From an uncultured Prevotellaceae bacterium (lineage in GTDB: Bacteria; Bacteroidota; Bacteroidia; Bacteroidales; Bacteroidaceae): a DNA stretch of 64,000 bases. Under the pieces are notes generated by a model. It saw only the letters and a list, made by a program, of their open reading frames with translations, had not been told where the DNA came from and did not search any database. Location of the stretch: positions 1-64,000 of the forward strand of contig OMXL01000006.1 of the NCBI GenBank assembly GCA_900314985.1, given 5' to 3'. The first letter of the stretch is position 1. Each line of letters begins with the position of its first letter. The position numbers were made by a program, and so were the translations under genes. Shown in pieces: positions 1 to 7,386 of this stretch.

Positions 1-1
1 A

Positions 2-421
2 GCTCAGATTGCTATGGGCGCTGACCACGCACAGACCCTCAAGGCTATCCGCGAGGCTGAGGCATGGCACGGACCTTCAATCATCATCGCTTACGCTCCA
101 TGTATCAACCACGGTCTGAAGGCCAAGGGCGGTATGGGTAAGAGCCAGGCTGAGGAGAAGAAGGCTGTTGAGTGCGGTTACTGGCACCTGTGGCGCTACA
201 ACCCCGCTCTGGCTGACGAAGGCAAGAACCCATTCTCTCTCGACTCTAAGGAGCCCAACTGGGAGAACTTCCACGACTTCCTGCTCGGTGAGGTTCGTTA
301 CCTGTCAGTTAAGAAGGCTTATCCTAACGAGGCCGAGGAGCTCTTCGCCGAGGCTCAGAAGATGGCTCAGCTCCGCTACAAGACTTACATCCGCAAGTCT
401 CAGGAGAACTGGGAGGACTAA
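2..421 (+). CDS. nifJ: Pyruvate:ferredoxin (flavodoxin) oxidoreductase, C-terminal fragment
   Basis: The frame is open from base 2, so the gene starts upstream of the window; 139 C-terminal residues are visible. The segment AYAPCINHGL, followed by a run containing GMGKSQAEEKKAVECGYW and by LWRYNP, is the end of the thiamine-diphosphate-binding part of single-chain PFOR, whose Cys in APCINHG contributes to the [4Fe-4S] cluster near the cofactor. The family enzyme converts pyruvate and CoA to acetyl-CoA and CO2 while reducing ferredoxin, in the cytoplasm of anaerobes. It is followed by two hairpins and then by pyruvate formate-lyase, so two alternative pyruvate-cleaving routes lie side by side. 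The identity is secure although most of the protein (usually about 1,180 aa) is outside the window. Confidence 0.93.
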   Translation, partial: AQIAMGADHAQTLKAIREAEAWHGPSIIIAYAPCINHGLKAKGGMGKSQAEEKKAVECGYWHLWRYNPALADEGKNPFSLDSKEPNWENFHDFLLGEVRYLSVKKAYPNEAEELFAEAQKMAQLRYKTYIRKSQENWED

Positions 422-436
422 TCCTTGAAACCGTGT

Positions 437-459
437 TGTCAGCGGTTTTGCCGCTGACA
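437..459 (+). repeat. Perfect hairpin after nifJ
   Basis: The 9-nt arms TGTCAGCGG and CCGCTGACA (437-445, 451-459) enclose TTTTG, 15 nt after the nifJ stop. There is no T-run directly after it, so it may protect the mRNA 3' end or act as an auxiliary terminator stem. Confidence 0.6.
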
Positions 460-473
460 CACCTATTATAATT

Positions 474-504
474 AAGGAGCATCCACATCGGGTGCTCCTT
501 TTTC
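474..504 (+). terminator. Intrinsic terminator of nifJ
   Basis: The arms AAGGAGCA (474-481) and TGCTCCTT (493-500) are followed by a T-run (499-503). The same stem sequence recurs after pflA at 3654-3681, so the pfl genes sit between two near-identical terminators. Confidence 0.8.
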
Positions 505-515
505 ATTGCATAAAA

Positions 516-547
516 GTTGCACAACTCATAAAAAAGTAGTACCTTTG
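516..547 (+). promoter_or_regulatory. Promoter of pflBA, Bacteroidetes type
   Basis: GTTG (516-519, close to the TTTG consensus) is separated by 20 nt from a perfect -7 box TACCTTTG (540-547). The pflB start lies 63 nt downstream, which leaves an A-rich 5' leader. Confidence 0.75.
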
Positions 548-610
548 CAGCCGCAAAAGGATAATAGGAACAATATTTATAACAAAAAAAGTAAAAACAC
601 GAATTGATTT

Positions 611-2857
611 ATGCGAAAAGAATGGCGTGGTTTTAAGGGAACCAAATGGACCGAGGAAGTCAACCTTAGAGATTTTATTCAGAACAACTACACAGCTTAC
701 GAAGGCGACGAGTCTTTCTTGGCTGCACCTACCGATGCCACCAACACATTGTGGGGACGTCTGCAGGAGCTGCAGAAGGAGGAGCGTGCCAAGGGCGGTG
801 TGCTTGACATGGAGACAGAAATTGTGTCAAGCATGACAGCTTATGGCCCTGCCTACATCGATGAGAGTAAGAAGGACCTGGAGAAGGTAGTTGGTCTGCA
901 GACTGACAAACCCCTTAAGCGCGCCTTCATGCCTTTTGGCGGCATCAAGATGGCTGAGCAGGCTTGCACCACTTATGGCTACCAGCCCTCAGAGAAGCTG
1001 CATGAGATTTTCACCAAGTATTGCAAGACCCACAACGATGGTGTATTCGATGCTTACACTGAGGAGATGATGCATGTGCGTCATAACCACATCCTCACTG
1101 GTCTGCCCGACACTTACGGCCGTGGCCGTATCGTAGGTGACTACCGTCGTGTGGCACTGTATGGTATCGACTTCATCATTGCCGAGAAGGAAGCCGACAA
1201 GCGCAACTGCGGTGCTGGTGTGATGAGCGACGACATCATCCGTCAGCGCGAGGAAATCTCTATGCAGATCAAGGCCCTGAAGGAGATGAAGGCTATGGCT
1301 CAGATCTATGGTTTCGATATTTCTCAGCCCGCCAACAACGCCCGTGAGGCTGTTCAGTGGCTGTACTTCGGCTATCTGGCTGCCATCAAGACACAGAACG
1401 GCGCTGCTATGTCAGTAGGTCGTGTATCTACATTCCTCGATATCTACATCCAGCGTGATATGGAAGAGGGTACTCTGACTGAGGACGAGGCTCAGGAGCT
1501 CATCGACCACCTGGTTATGAAGTTCCGCATGGTGAAGTTTGCCCGTATTCCTTCTTACAACCAGCTGTTCTCTGGCGACCCCGTTTGGGCTACCCTCGAA
1601 GTTGGTGGTATGGGTATGGACGGTCGCCACATGGTCACCAAGAACGACTACCGTTTCCTCCACACACTGGAGAACATGGGTCCCTCGCCCGAACCAAACC
1701 TTACCGTACTCTACTCTCCCCGTCTGACTGACAACTTCAAGAAGTATGCAGCCATGATCTCTGTAAAGACCAGCTCTATTCAGTATGAGAACGACGAGGT
1801 GATGCGTCCTGTATGGGGCGACGACTACAGCATCTGCTGCTGCGTAAGTGCTACACAGACTGGTAAGGAGATGCAGTTCTTCGGTGCACGTGCCAACCTG
1901 GCTAAGTGTTTCCTCTATGCTTGTAACGGTGGTGTTGACGCCAAGACCCGCGAGCAGGTTGCTCCTGGCTTCCGTCCCATCAAGGATGAGTATCTGACTT
2001 GGGAGGAGCTGGCTCCTCGCTTCGATCAGGCTATGGACTGGTTGGCTGGTGTTTATGTCAACACCCTGAACCTCATCCACTACATGCACGACAAGTACTT
2101 CTACGAGGCTGCTGAGATGGCGCTCATCGATACTAACGTACGTCGTACATTCGCTACTGGTATTGCAGGTTTCTCTCATGTCGTTGACTCTATCTCAGCC
2201 GTTAAGTATGCTAAGGTAAAGATGATTCGCGACGAAGAGGGCTTCAACGTAGACTATGTAGCTGAGGGCGACTTCCCCCGCTATGGTAACGATGACGACC
2301 GTGCTGATGAGATTGCAGTATGGCTGCTGAAGACCTTCGTCAAGAAGATTCGCAAGCACGCTACCTATCGTAACGCTACCCCAACCTGCTCTATCCTCAC
2401 CATCACCTCTAACGTGGTATATGGTAAGTACACAGGTAATCTGCCCGACGGACGCCGTGCTGGTACTCCTCTGTCTCCTGGTGCTAACCCCAGCTATGGT
2501 GCTGAGAAGAACGGTCTGCTGGCTTCGCTGAACTCTGTTGCTAAGCTGCCTTACGAGTATGCCCTCGATGGTATCTCTAACACCCAGACCATCAGCCCCA
2601 ACACACTGGGACAGAACGACGAGGAGCGTGCTAACACCTTGGTTCGCGTCATGGACGGCTACTTCAGCCGTGGTGCTCACCACCTGAATGTGAACGTGTT
2701 TGGTGTTGACAAGCTGCGCGATGCTATGGAGCATCCTGAGAAGCCTGAGTACGCTAACTTCACCATCCGCGTATCTGGTTATGCTGTGAAGTTCATCGAC
2801 CTGACGCGTGAGCAGCAGGAAGATGTGATTGCACGCCAGTCACACGAGAGCCTGTAA
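611..2857 (+). CDS. pflB: Formate C-acetyltransferase (pyruvate formate-lyase)
   Basis: This glycyl-radical enzyme converts pyruvate and CoA to acetyl-CoA and formate in the cytoplasm. At 748 aa it is close to the 760 aa of E. coli PflB. The catalytic cysteine pair is C410-C411 in [10 protein letters not shown]; an additional Cys at 409 precedes it. The glycine-radical loop RVSGYAV is present near the C-terminus with the radical Gly at about residue 723. The motif [12 protein letters not shown], typical of true PFL rather than of diol dehydratases, follows the active-site cysteines. The activating enzyme gene starts 27 nt after the stop, so the two form an operon. Codon use is strongly biased toward preferred codons, as in nifJ, which suggests high expression. 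The assignment is firm. Confidence 0.98.
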   Translation: MRKEWRGFKGTKWTEEVNLRDFIQNNYTAYEGDESFLAAPTDATNTLWGRLQELQKEERAKGGVLDMETEIVSSMTAYGPAYIDESKKDLEKVVGLQTDKPLKRAFMPFGGIKMAEQACTTYGYQPSEKLHEIFTKYCKTHNDGVFDAYTEEMMHVRHNHILTGLPDTYGRGRIVGDYRRVALYGIDFIIAEKEADKRNCGAGVMSDDIIRQREEISMQIKALKEMKAMAQIYGFDISQPANNAREAVQWLYFGYLAAIKTQNGAAMSVGRVSTFLDIYIQRDMEEGTLTEDEAQELIDHLVMKFRMVKFARIPSYNQLFSGDPVWATLEVGGMGMDGRHMVTKNDYRFLHTLENMGPSPEPNLTVLYSPRLTDNFKKYAAMISVKTSSIQYENDEVMRPVWGDDYSICCCVSATQTGKEMQFFGARANLAKCFLYACNGGVDAKTREQVAPGFRPIKDEYLTWEELAPRFDQAMDWLAGVYVNTLNLIHYMHDKYFYEAAEMALIDTNVRRTFATGIAGFSHVVDSISAVKYAKVKMIRDEEGFNVDYVAEGDFPRYGNDDDRADEIAVWLLKTFVKKIRKHATYRNATPTCSILTITSNVVYGKYTGNLPDGRRAGTPLSPGANPSYGAEKNGLLASLNSVAKLPYEYALDGISNTQTISPNTLGQNDEERANTLVRVMDGYFSRGAHHLNVNVFGVDKLRDAMEHPEKPEYANFTIRVSGYAVKFIDLTREQQEDVIARQSHESL

Positions 2858-2884
2858 TCAAACTAGAAAACTAGTATATCTAGC

Positions 2885-3625
2885 ATGACTAGTAAAGGCT
2901 ATATACACTCCACCGAATCCTTTGGCTCTGTTGATGGGCCAGGGATTCGGTTCCTTATTTTCTTGCAGGGTTGCAGGATGCGCTGTCGCTATTGCCACAA
3001 CCCAGATACTTGGAAAACAGACAGTGCGGGATGCGGTACCCCTGCATCCGTCACTGAGCTGCTCGACAAAGCGGAGCGCTACCGCAGCTACTGGGGTCCT
3101 GATGGCGGCATTACCGTCAGCGGAGGTGAGGCATTACTACAGATAGACTTCCTCATCGACCTGTTTGAAGAAGCCCATCGTCGTGGCATCAACACCTGTC
3201 TGGATACAGCTGCCCAGCCTTTTACACGTGAAGAGCCTTTCTTCTCGAAGTTCGAGAGACTGATGCAGAGCACAGATTTGGTACTGCTCGACATCAAACA
3301 TATTGATAGCGAGAAGCATCGCTGGCTGACAGGCCACGGTAACGAGAATATTCTTGACTGCGCACGCTATCTGTCAGACATCGAGAAGCCAGTATGGATT
3401 CGTCACGTATTGGTGCCTGGCATCACAGACGATGAAGAGCAGCTTACCAAGCTTCGTCAGATGCTTGATACGCTGCACAATATTCAGAAGGTAGAGGTAC
3501 TGCCTTATCACACGCTGGGTACCTTCAAATGGGAACAACTGGGCGTGCCCTATTCCCTGAAAGACGTCCCCACTCCCACTGCCGAGCAAGTCTCTCGTGC
3601 TCGTGAGATTCTGACAGCCAAATAA
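2885..3625 (+). CDS. pflA: Pyruvate formate-lyase activating enzyme (radical SAM)
   Basis: This radical S-adenosylmethionine enzyme (246 aa) uses a [4Fe-4S] cluster to abstract hydrogen from the PflB glycine. The CxxxCxxC cluster motif is visible as CRMRCRYC near residue 30, followed by HNPDTW. The SAM-binding GGE motif appears as SGGEALLQ near residue 80. The N-terminal SVDGPGIRF is typical of this family. The length equals that of E. coli PflA (246 aa). It lies 27 nt downstream of pflB and ends before a strong hairpin terminator. The assignment is firm. Confidence 0.97.
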   Translation: MTSKGYIHSTESFGSVDGPGIRFLIFLQGCRMRCRYCHNPDTWKTDSAGCGTPASVTELLDKAERYRSYWGPDGGITVSGGEALLQIDFLIDLFEEAHRRGINTCLDTAAQPFTREEPFFSKFERLMQSTDLVLLDIKHIDSEKHRWLTGHGNENILDCARYLSDIEKPVWIRHVLVPGITDDEEQLTKLRQMLDTLHNIQKVEVLPYHTLGTFKWEQLGVPYSLKDVPTPTAEQVSRAREILTAK

Positions 3626-3653
3626 CAAGGACTTCCAATTTGAACATAAAAAT

Positions 3654-3685
3654 AAAGGAGCACCCGTCAGGATGCTCCTTTAATA
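3654..3685. terminator. Terminator between pflA and the convergent DUF4293 gene
   Basis: AAAGGAGCA (3654-3662) pairs with TGCTCCTTT (3673-3681). A/T-rich flanks on both sides allow it to serve the plus-strand pflBA operon and the minus-strand bamD operon that converge here. Confidence 0.8.
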
Positions 3686-3702
3686 AATATGTACGTGTTT
3701 GT

Positions 3703-4059
3703 CTATCGCAGTCTATCAGCTGCACGCACCAACTTCTCGTCAGCAAGGACACCACGACGGGCCAGCAGACAGAAGATGGCTGCGAGAATGGGCAGTGCGG
3801 ACGTCAGCGGCAATGACTCTGGCAGGAGTCCCTGCTGAATCATTACAGCCAGCACGATATACCAGACGATGTTGACCAGCATGGCAGTAAGACAGAAAGT
3901 GGCCTGCAGGGGACGACGCTTGAACAAGAAGATAGCTATCAGACTATCTGCTGACGCCAGCATCTGCAGGGCAAAGAGTAGCCACGACTGGAAATGCACC
4001 ATACCCAGTATGACTGCGATAAGCAGGAATACGGTTTGTTTACGCTGGATCATAGCCAA
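3703..4059 (-). CDS. DUF4293-like integral membrane protein
   Basis: This 118-aa protein starts MAMIQRKQTVFLL, the start typical of the Bacteroidetes family DUF4293 (I recall MIQRxQT as its hallmark). Four hydrophobic segments are seen at about residues 10-25, 27-45, 52-75 and 82-100, so it should lie in the inner membrane. Its function is not known. It is the third gene after bamD and rpoZ, an order that recurs in Bacteroidales, and it starts 8 nt after the rpoZ stop. It is shorter than the usual family members (about 140-150 aa as I recall). The family call is moderately sure. Confidence 0.7.
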   Translation of the reverse strand: MAMIQRKQTVFLLIAVILGMVHFQSWLLFALQMLASADSLIAIFLFKRRPLQATFCLTAMLVNIVWYIVLAVMIQQGLLPESLPLTSALPILAAIFCLLARRGVLADEKLVRAADRLR

Positions 4060-4067
4060 GACAGTGA

Positions 4068-4406
4068 TTAGTCGTTAGCTGCCTGCTGCTCACGGATGGG
4101 ATCGCGCCAGTAGATTCTGCCTTCAACAAACTCCTGTGTAGCCAACAGAGATGGCTTTGGAAGTTTCTCGTAGTAGCGTGAAATCTCAATCTGCTCGCGG
4201 TTCTCGAAGACCTCTTCCAGTGAGTCGTTATAAGAAGCGAACTCAGCCAGCTTCTTAGAAAGGTCTTCCTTGATCTGAAGACTAATCTGGTTGGCACGCT
4301 TAGAGATAATTGCTACGCTCTCGTAGATATTGCCGGTCTCTTCGCAGAGATCCATAATGTTGCGGGTAACGGTATTAACCGGTGCTTTTGATTTCTTGTA
4401 ATCCAT
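4068..4406 (-). CDS. rpoZ: DNA-directed RNA polymerase omega subunit (Bacteroidetes type)
   Basis: This 112-aa protein has the omega/Rpb6-like helix around ESVAIISKRANQIS (residues about 29-42), where family members bind the beta' subunit and promote polymerase assembly. The N-terminus MDYKKSKAPVNTVTRN is typical of Bacteroidetes omega subunits, which are poorly recognised by generic omega profiles. It follows bamD by 9 nt and precedes the DUF4293 gene, a conserved neighbourhood. The charged tail after residue 70 is specific to the phylum. The assignment rests on recalled family sequence and on context. Confidence 0.82.
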   Translation of the reverse strand: MDYKKSKAPVNTVTRNIMDLCEETGNIYESVAIISKRANQISLQIKEDLSKKLAEFASYNDSLEEVFENREQIEISRYYEKLPKPSLLATQEFVEGRIYWRDPIREQQAAND

Positions 4407-4415
4407 ATTCTATAA

Positions 4416-5243
4416 TTAATCTTTTGTAATTTTCTTGCATTTCTCGATAAAATCCTGAGCGGTAGCTGCCTCCTTAGATTCAGGGAACTCATTCAGGAAG
4501 CCATAACACTCGTCTTCGGCATCGCGATAGCGCTCTACCTTCTTCTTCTCAGAACTGTTCTTGGCGAGGTAGTACTTGCTCTTCATAATGAGCACAGAGA
4601 AGTCCTCACGCTTGTCAGTATACGGATAGGTCTTCAGCGCATTCTGAGCAGTAATGATACAAGCCTCGTAGTTAGACTCCGTACCATCATTGATGTTGCC
4701 AAAATAGCCGCCAAGGTTATAGTACAACTTTGCAGAGAGATATTCTTTCTGCACCAGATTGTCCTGCAACAGGAAGAGACGCTTCTGGGCAACCTCGCGA
4801 AGTTTAGAGTCTGGGAAGAAGTCCATGAAGTTCTGATAGGCAGTGATAGCGCCAACAGTAGGAGTCTGATCAAGACGGGGCTCAGGAACACTCTCAAAGA
4901 GTGACTGTCCGATATAGAAAGCTGCCTGTTCAGCATATTTACCCTTGGGATAGCTGGAGAAGTACTTCTTAAACGTCTGACTGGCTGCTTCGTAATCACG
5001 ATTGTTATATTCCGCCATAGCCAACATATAGAGGCTCTCCTCAGCAGTGCTACGACCCTTCTGTGCAAGCACTACATCTTGCAGCAGGAGGGAAGCCTGA
5101 TTGAACTTGCCCATAGCAAAATACTGCTTGGCACACTCGTACTTATAAGCAGTATCGGTTGACTTGTATATATTGTTAAACTCATTGGCACATCCTGAGA
5201 GAAGGATGCCAGCCAAAAGTGTGAGAAAAACGTTTTTCTTCAT
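4416..5243 (-). CDS. bamD: Outer-membrane protein assembly factor BamD
   Basis: This is a lipoprotein of the BAM complex that inserts beta-barrel proteins into the outer membrane. The N-terminus MKKNVFLTLLAGILLSGC ends in a lipobox with the acylated Cys at residue 18. TPR-like helices follow, for example KYECAKQYFAMGKFNQAS (about 34-51) and EESLYMLAMAEYNNRDYEAA (about 67-86), then KYAEQAAFYIGQSLF. At 275 aa it is slightly longer than E. coli BamD (245 aa), as is usual in Bacteroidetes. It is the first gene of the bamD-rpoZ-DUF4293 operon and has a well-formed promoter divergent from uvrB. Confidence 0.92.
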   Translation of the reverse strand: MKKNVFLTLLAGILLSGCANEFNNIYKSTDTAYKYECAKQYFAMGKFNQASLLLQDVVLAQKGRSTAEESLYMLAMAEYNNRDYEAASQTFKKYFSSYPKGKYAEQAAFYIGQSLFESVPEPRLDQTPTVGAITAYQNFMDFFPDSKLREVAQKRLFLLQDNLVQKEYLSAKLYYNLGGYFGNINDGTESNYEACIITAQNALKTYPYTDKREDFSVLIMKSKYYLAKNSSEKKKVERYRDAEDECYGFLNEFPESKEAATAQDFIEKCKKITKD

Positions 5244-5264
5244 GCGCTAAACGAAATTGACGTG

Positions 5265-5296
5265 CAAAATTACGCATTTCCACTGAGAAAAACAAA
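5265..5296 (-). promoter_or_regulatory. Promoter of bamD operon
   Basis: On the minus strand TTTG (5296-5293) is followed after 20 nt by TAATTTTG (5272-5265), a full match to the Bacteroidetes consensus, 22 nt before the bamD start. Confidence 0.8.
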
Positions 5297-5325
5297 GTTT
5301 TTTGATAAAAATTAGTATTCAGGGC

Positions 5326-5354
5326 GTTGAATTAGGAATTATTTTGTAATTTTG
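5326..5354 (+). promoter_or_regulatory. Promoter of uvrB
   Basis: TAATTTTG (5347-5354) is a perfect -7 box. The best -33 candidate GTTG (5326-5329) is 17 nt away, slightly short. The uvrB start codon follows after only 8 nt, so the leader is very short or absent. Confidence 0.65.
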
Positions 5355-5362
5355 CACAACTT

Positions 5363-7378
5363 ATGGACTATATTCTGACCTCACAATACAAACCAACAGG
5401 CGACCAGCCAGAAGCCATCCGACAGTTGACGGACGGCATAGAACGGGGCGACAAGGCGCAGGTACTACTGGGTGTTACTGGCTCTGGTAAGACATTTACC
5501 ATAGCCAATGTCATCGCCAATGTAGGCAAACCTGTGCTCATCCTTTCGCACAACAAGACGCTGGCTGCTCAGTTGTATGAAGAGATGAGAGGGTTCTTCC
5601 CAGAGAATGCGGTAGAATATTATGTAAGCTATTATGACTACTACCAACCAGAGGCTTATCTACCTACTACAGATACATACATCGAAAAAGACTTGGCCAT
5701 CAACGAAGAGATAGACCGTCTTCGACTCAGCGCAGTAAGTGCTTTGATGTCAGGAAGAAAAGACGTTATCGTCGTATCTTCAGTTTCATGTATCTATGGT
5801 ATGGGCAGTCCTGTGGCACTGAACGAGAATATCATTGAGATACATCGTGGACAAATCATCGACCGCAACGCATTGTTAAGAAAATTGGTAGCTGCCCTAT
5901 ATGTCCGTAATGATATAGAACTGAAGCGTGGATGCTTTCGTGTCAAAGGTGACATCGTTGACATTGCGATGGCCTACAGCGAGGCGGTATTACGCATTAC
6001 ATTCTGGGACGACGAGATAGACAGCATCGAAGAACTGGACAGCATGGATATGCACAGGCTGGCGCTGTTTGATGAATACAAGCTCTACCCTGCTAACCTC
6101 TTTATGACGACCCAGGAGCAGACCAACATCGCCATCCGTCAGATTCAGGACGACCTGGTGAAGCAGGTAGCATTCTTCGAAGAGCAAGGCGACGGCATCA
6201 AGGCGCAACGCATCAAGGAGCGTGTAGAGTACGACATGGAGATGATTAAGGAGTTAGGCCATTGCTCGGGCATCGAGAACTACTCGCGCTACTTCGACGG
6301 TCGTCAGGCTGGCGAGCGCCCCTACTGCCTACTCGACTTCTTCCCCGATGACTTCCTTTTGGTGATTGACGAGAGCCACGTCTCGGTGCCCCAGATTGGT
6401 GCTATGTATGGTGGCGACCGTGCTCGCAAGACCAACCTCGTGGAGTATGGATTCCGTCTGCCTGCCGCCTTCGACAACCGTCCGCTGACTTTCGACGAGT
6501 TCAAGGAGATGACGCCACAGGTGATCTATGTTTCTGCCACACCTGCCGACTATGAGTTGCAGGAGGCCGAGGGTGTTGTTGTAGAACAGGTGATTCGTCC
6601 TACTGGACTCCTTGATCCAGAGATTGAGGTGCGTCCTACAGAGAACCAGATTGACGACCTGATGGACGAGATACAGCAACGCATTGAGCGCAAGGAGCGT
6701 GTACTGATTACGACACTAACCAAGCGTATGGCAGAAGAACTGTCGGAATACTTGCTGAACCACGATATCCAGACGGCCTACATCCACAGCGAGGTGACCA
6801 CACTCGACCGTGTAAAAATATTGGAGAAGTTGCGCAATGGCACTTATGACGTGCTGGTGGGTGTCAACCTGTTGCGTGAGGGTCTCGACCTGCCAGAGGT
6901 ATCATTGGTGGCCATCCTCGATGCTGACAAGGAGGGATTCCTACGCTCTCATCGAAGTCTGACACAGACGGCTGGTCGTGCAGCTCGTAACGTCAACGGT
7001 AAGGTCATCATGTATGCCGACAGCATTACCGCCTCCATGCAACTGACCATCGACGAGACGCTACGTCGTCGCACCAAGCAGTTGAAATACAACGAGGAGC
7101 ATGGCATCACACCTACCCAGATCAAGAAGGCACTGACCGTCTCGTTGGTTGAACTGGAGCGCGAAGCCAATGGTCAGAAGCCAACAGCCAATAGCCAACA
7201 GCCAGCGGCCTTCGCAGCCGACCCGATTATCGAACAGATGACGCGTCCACAGTTGGAGAAGAGCATTGCCGAGACCACTCGCCTGATGAAGGAGGCTGCC
7301 AAGAAGCTCGACTTCCTACAGGCAGCCCAATATCGCGATGAGATTATCCGCCTACAGAAAGAACTAGAACTAAAATAA
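5363..7378 (+). CDS. uvrB: Excinuclease ABC subunit B
   Basis: UvrB verifies DNA damage and recruits UvrC during nucleotide excision repair. At 671 aa it is the usual length. The Walker A GVTGSGKTFT is near residue 36, the beta-hairpin YYDYYQPEAYLP near residue 92, the Walker B DESH near residue 337, helicase motifs VSATPADYE and QTAGRAARN further on, and a UVR domain for UvrC contact is at the very C-terminus (RPQLEKSIAETTRLMKEAAK). Between the helicase core and the UVR domain lies an insertion, GQKPTANSQQPAA, encoded by a 7-nt tandem array (7180-7207: gccaaca, gccaata, gccaaca). The gene is followed 8 nt later by the GH31 gene. Confidence 0.98.
   Translation: MDYILTSQYKPTGDQPEAIRQLTDGIERGDKAQVLLGVTGSGKTFTIANVIANVGKPVLILSHNKTLAAQLYEEMRGFFPENAVEYYVSYYDYYQPEAYLPTTDTYIEKDLAINEEIDRLRLSAVSALMSGRKDVIVVSSVSCIYGMGSPVALNENIIEIHRGQIIDRNALLRKLVAALYVRNDIELKRGCFRVKGDIVDIAMAYSEAVLRITFWDDEIDSIEELDSMDMHRLALFDEYKLYPANLFMTTQEQTNIAIRQIQDDLVKQVAFFEEQGDGIKAQRIKERVEYDMEMIKELGHCSGIENYSRYFDGRQAGERPYCLLDFFPDDFLLVIDESHVSVPQIGAMYGGDRARKTNLVEYGFRLPAAFDNRPLTFDEFKEMTPQVIYVSATPADYELQEAEGVVVEQVIRPTGLLDPEIEVRPTENQIDDLMDEIQQRIERKERVLITTLTKRMAEELSEYLLNHDIQTAYIHSEVTTLDRVKILEKLRNGTYDVLVGVNLLREGLDLPEVSLVAILDADKEGFLRSHRSLTQTAGRAARNVNGKVIMYADSITASMQLTIDETLRRRTKQLKYNEEHGITPTQIKKALTVSLVELEREANGQKPTANSQQPAAFAADPIIEQMTRPQLEKSIAETTRLMKEAAKKLDFLQAAQYRDEIIRLQKELELK
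7180..7207 (+). repeat. 7-nt degenerate tandem array inside uvrB
   Basis: Four units, gccaaca, gccaata, gccaaca and gccagcg, lie in frame within the linker before the UVR domain. The same kind of heptad array recurs in other places in the window. Confidence 0.75.
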
Positions 7379-7386
7379 CCAAACGA

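Noticed and set aside
1412..2179. Long minus-strand frame of 255 codons opposite pflB
   Set aside because: It is a mirror of the strongly codon-biased pflB gene and has no domain; pflB is certain.
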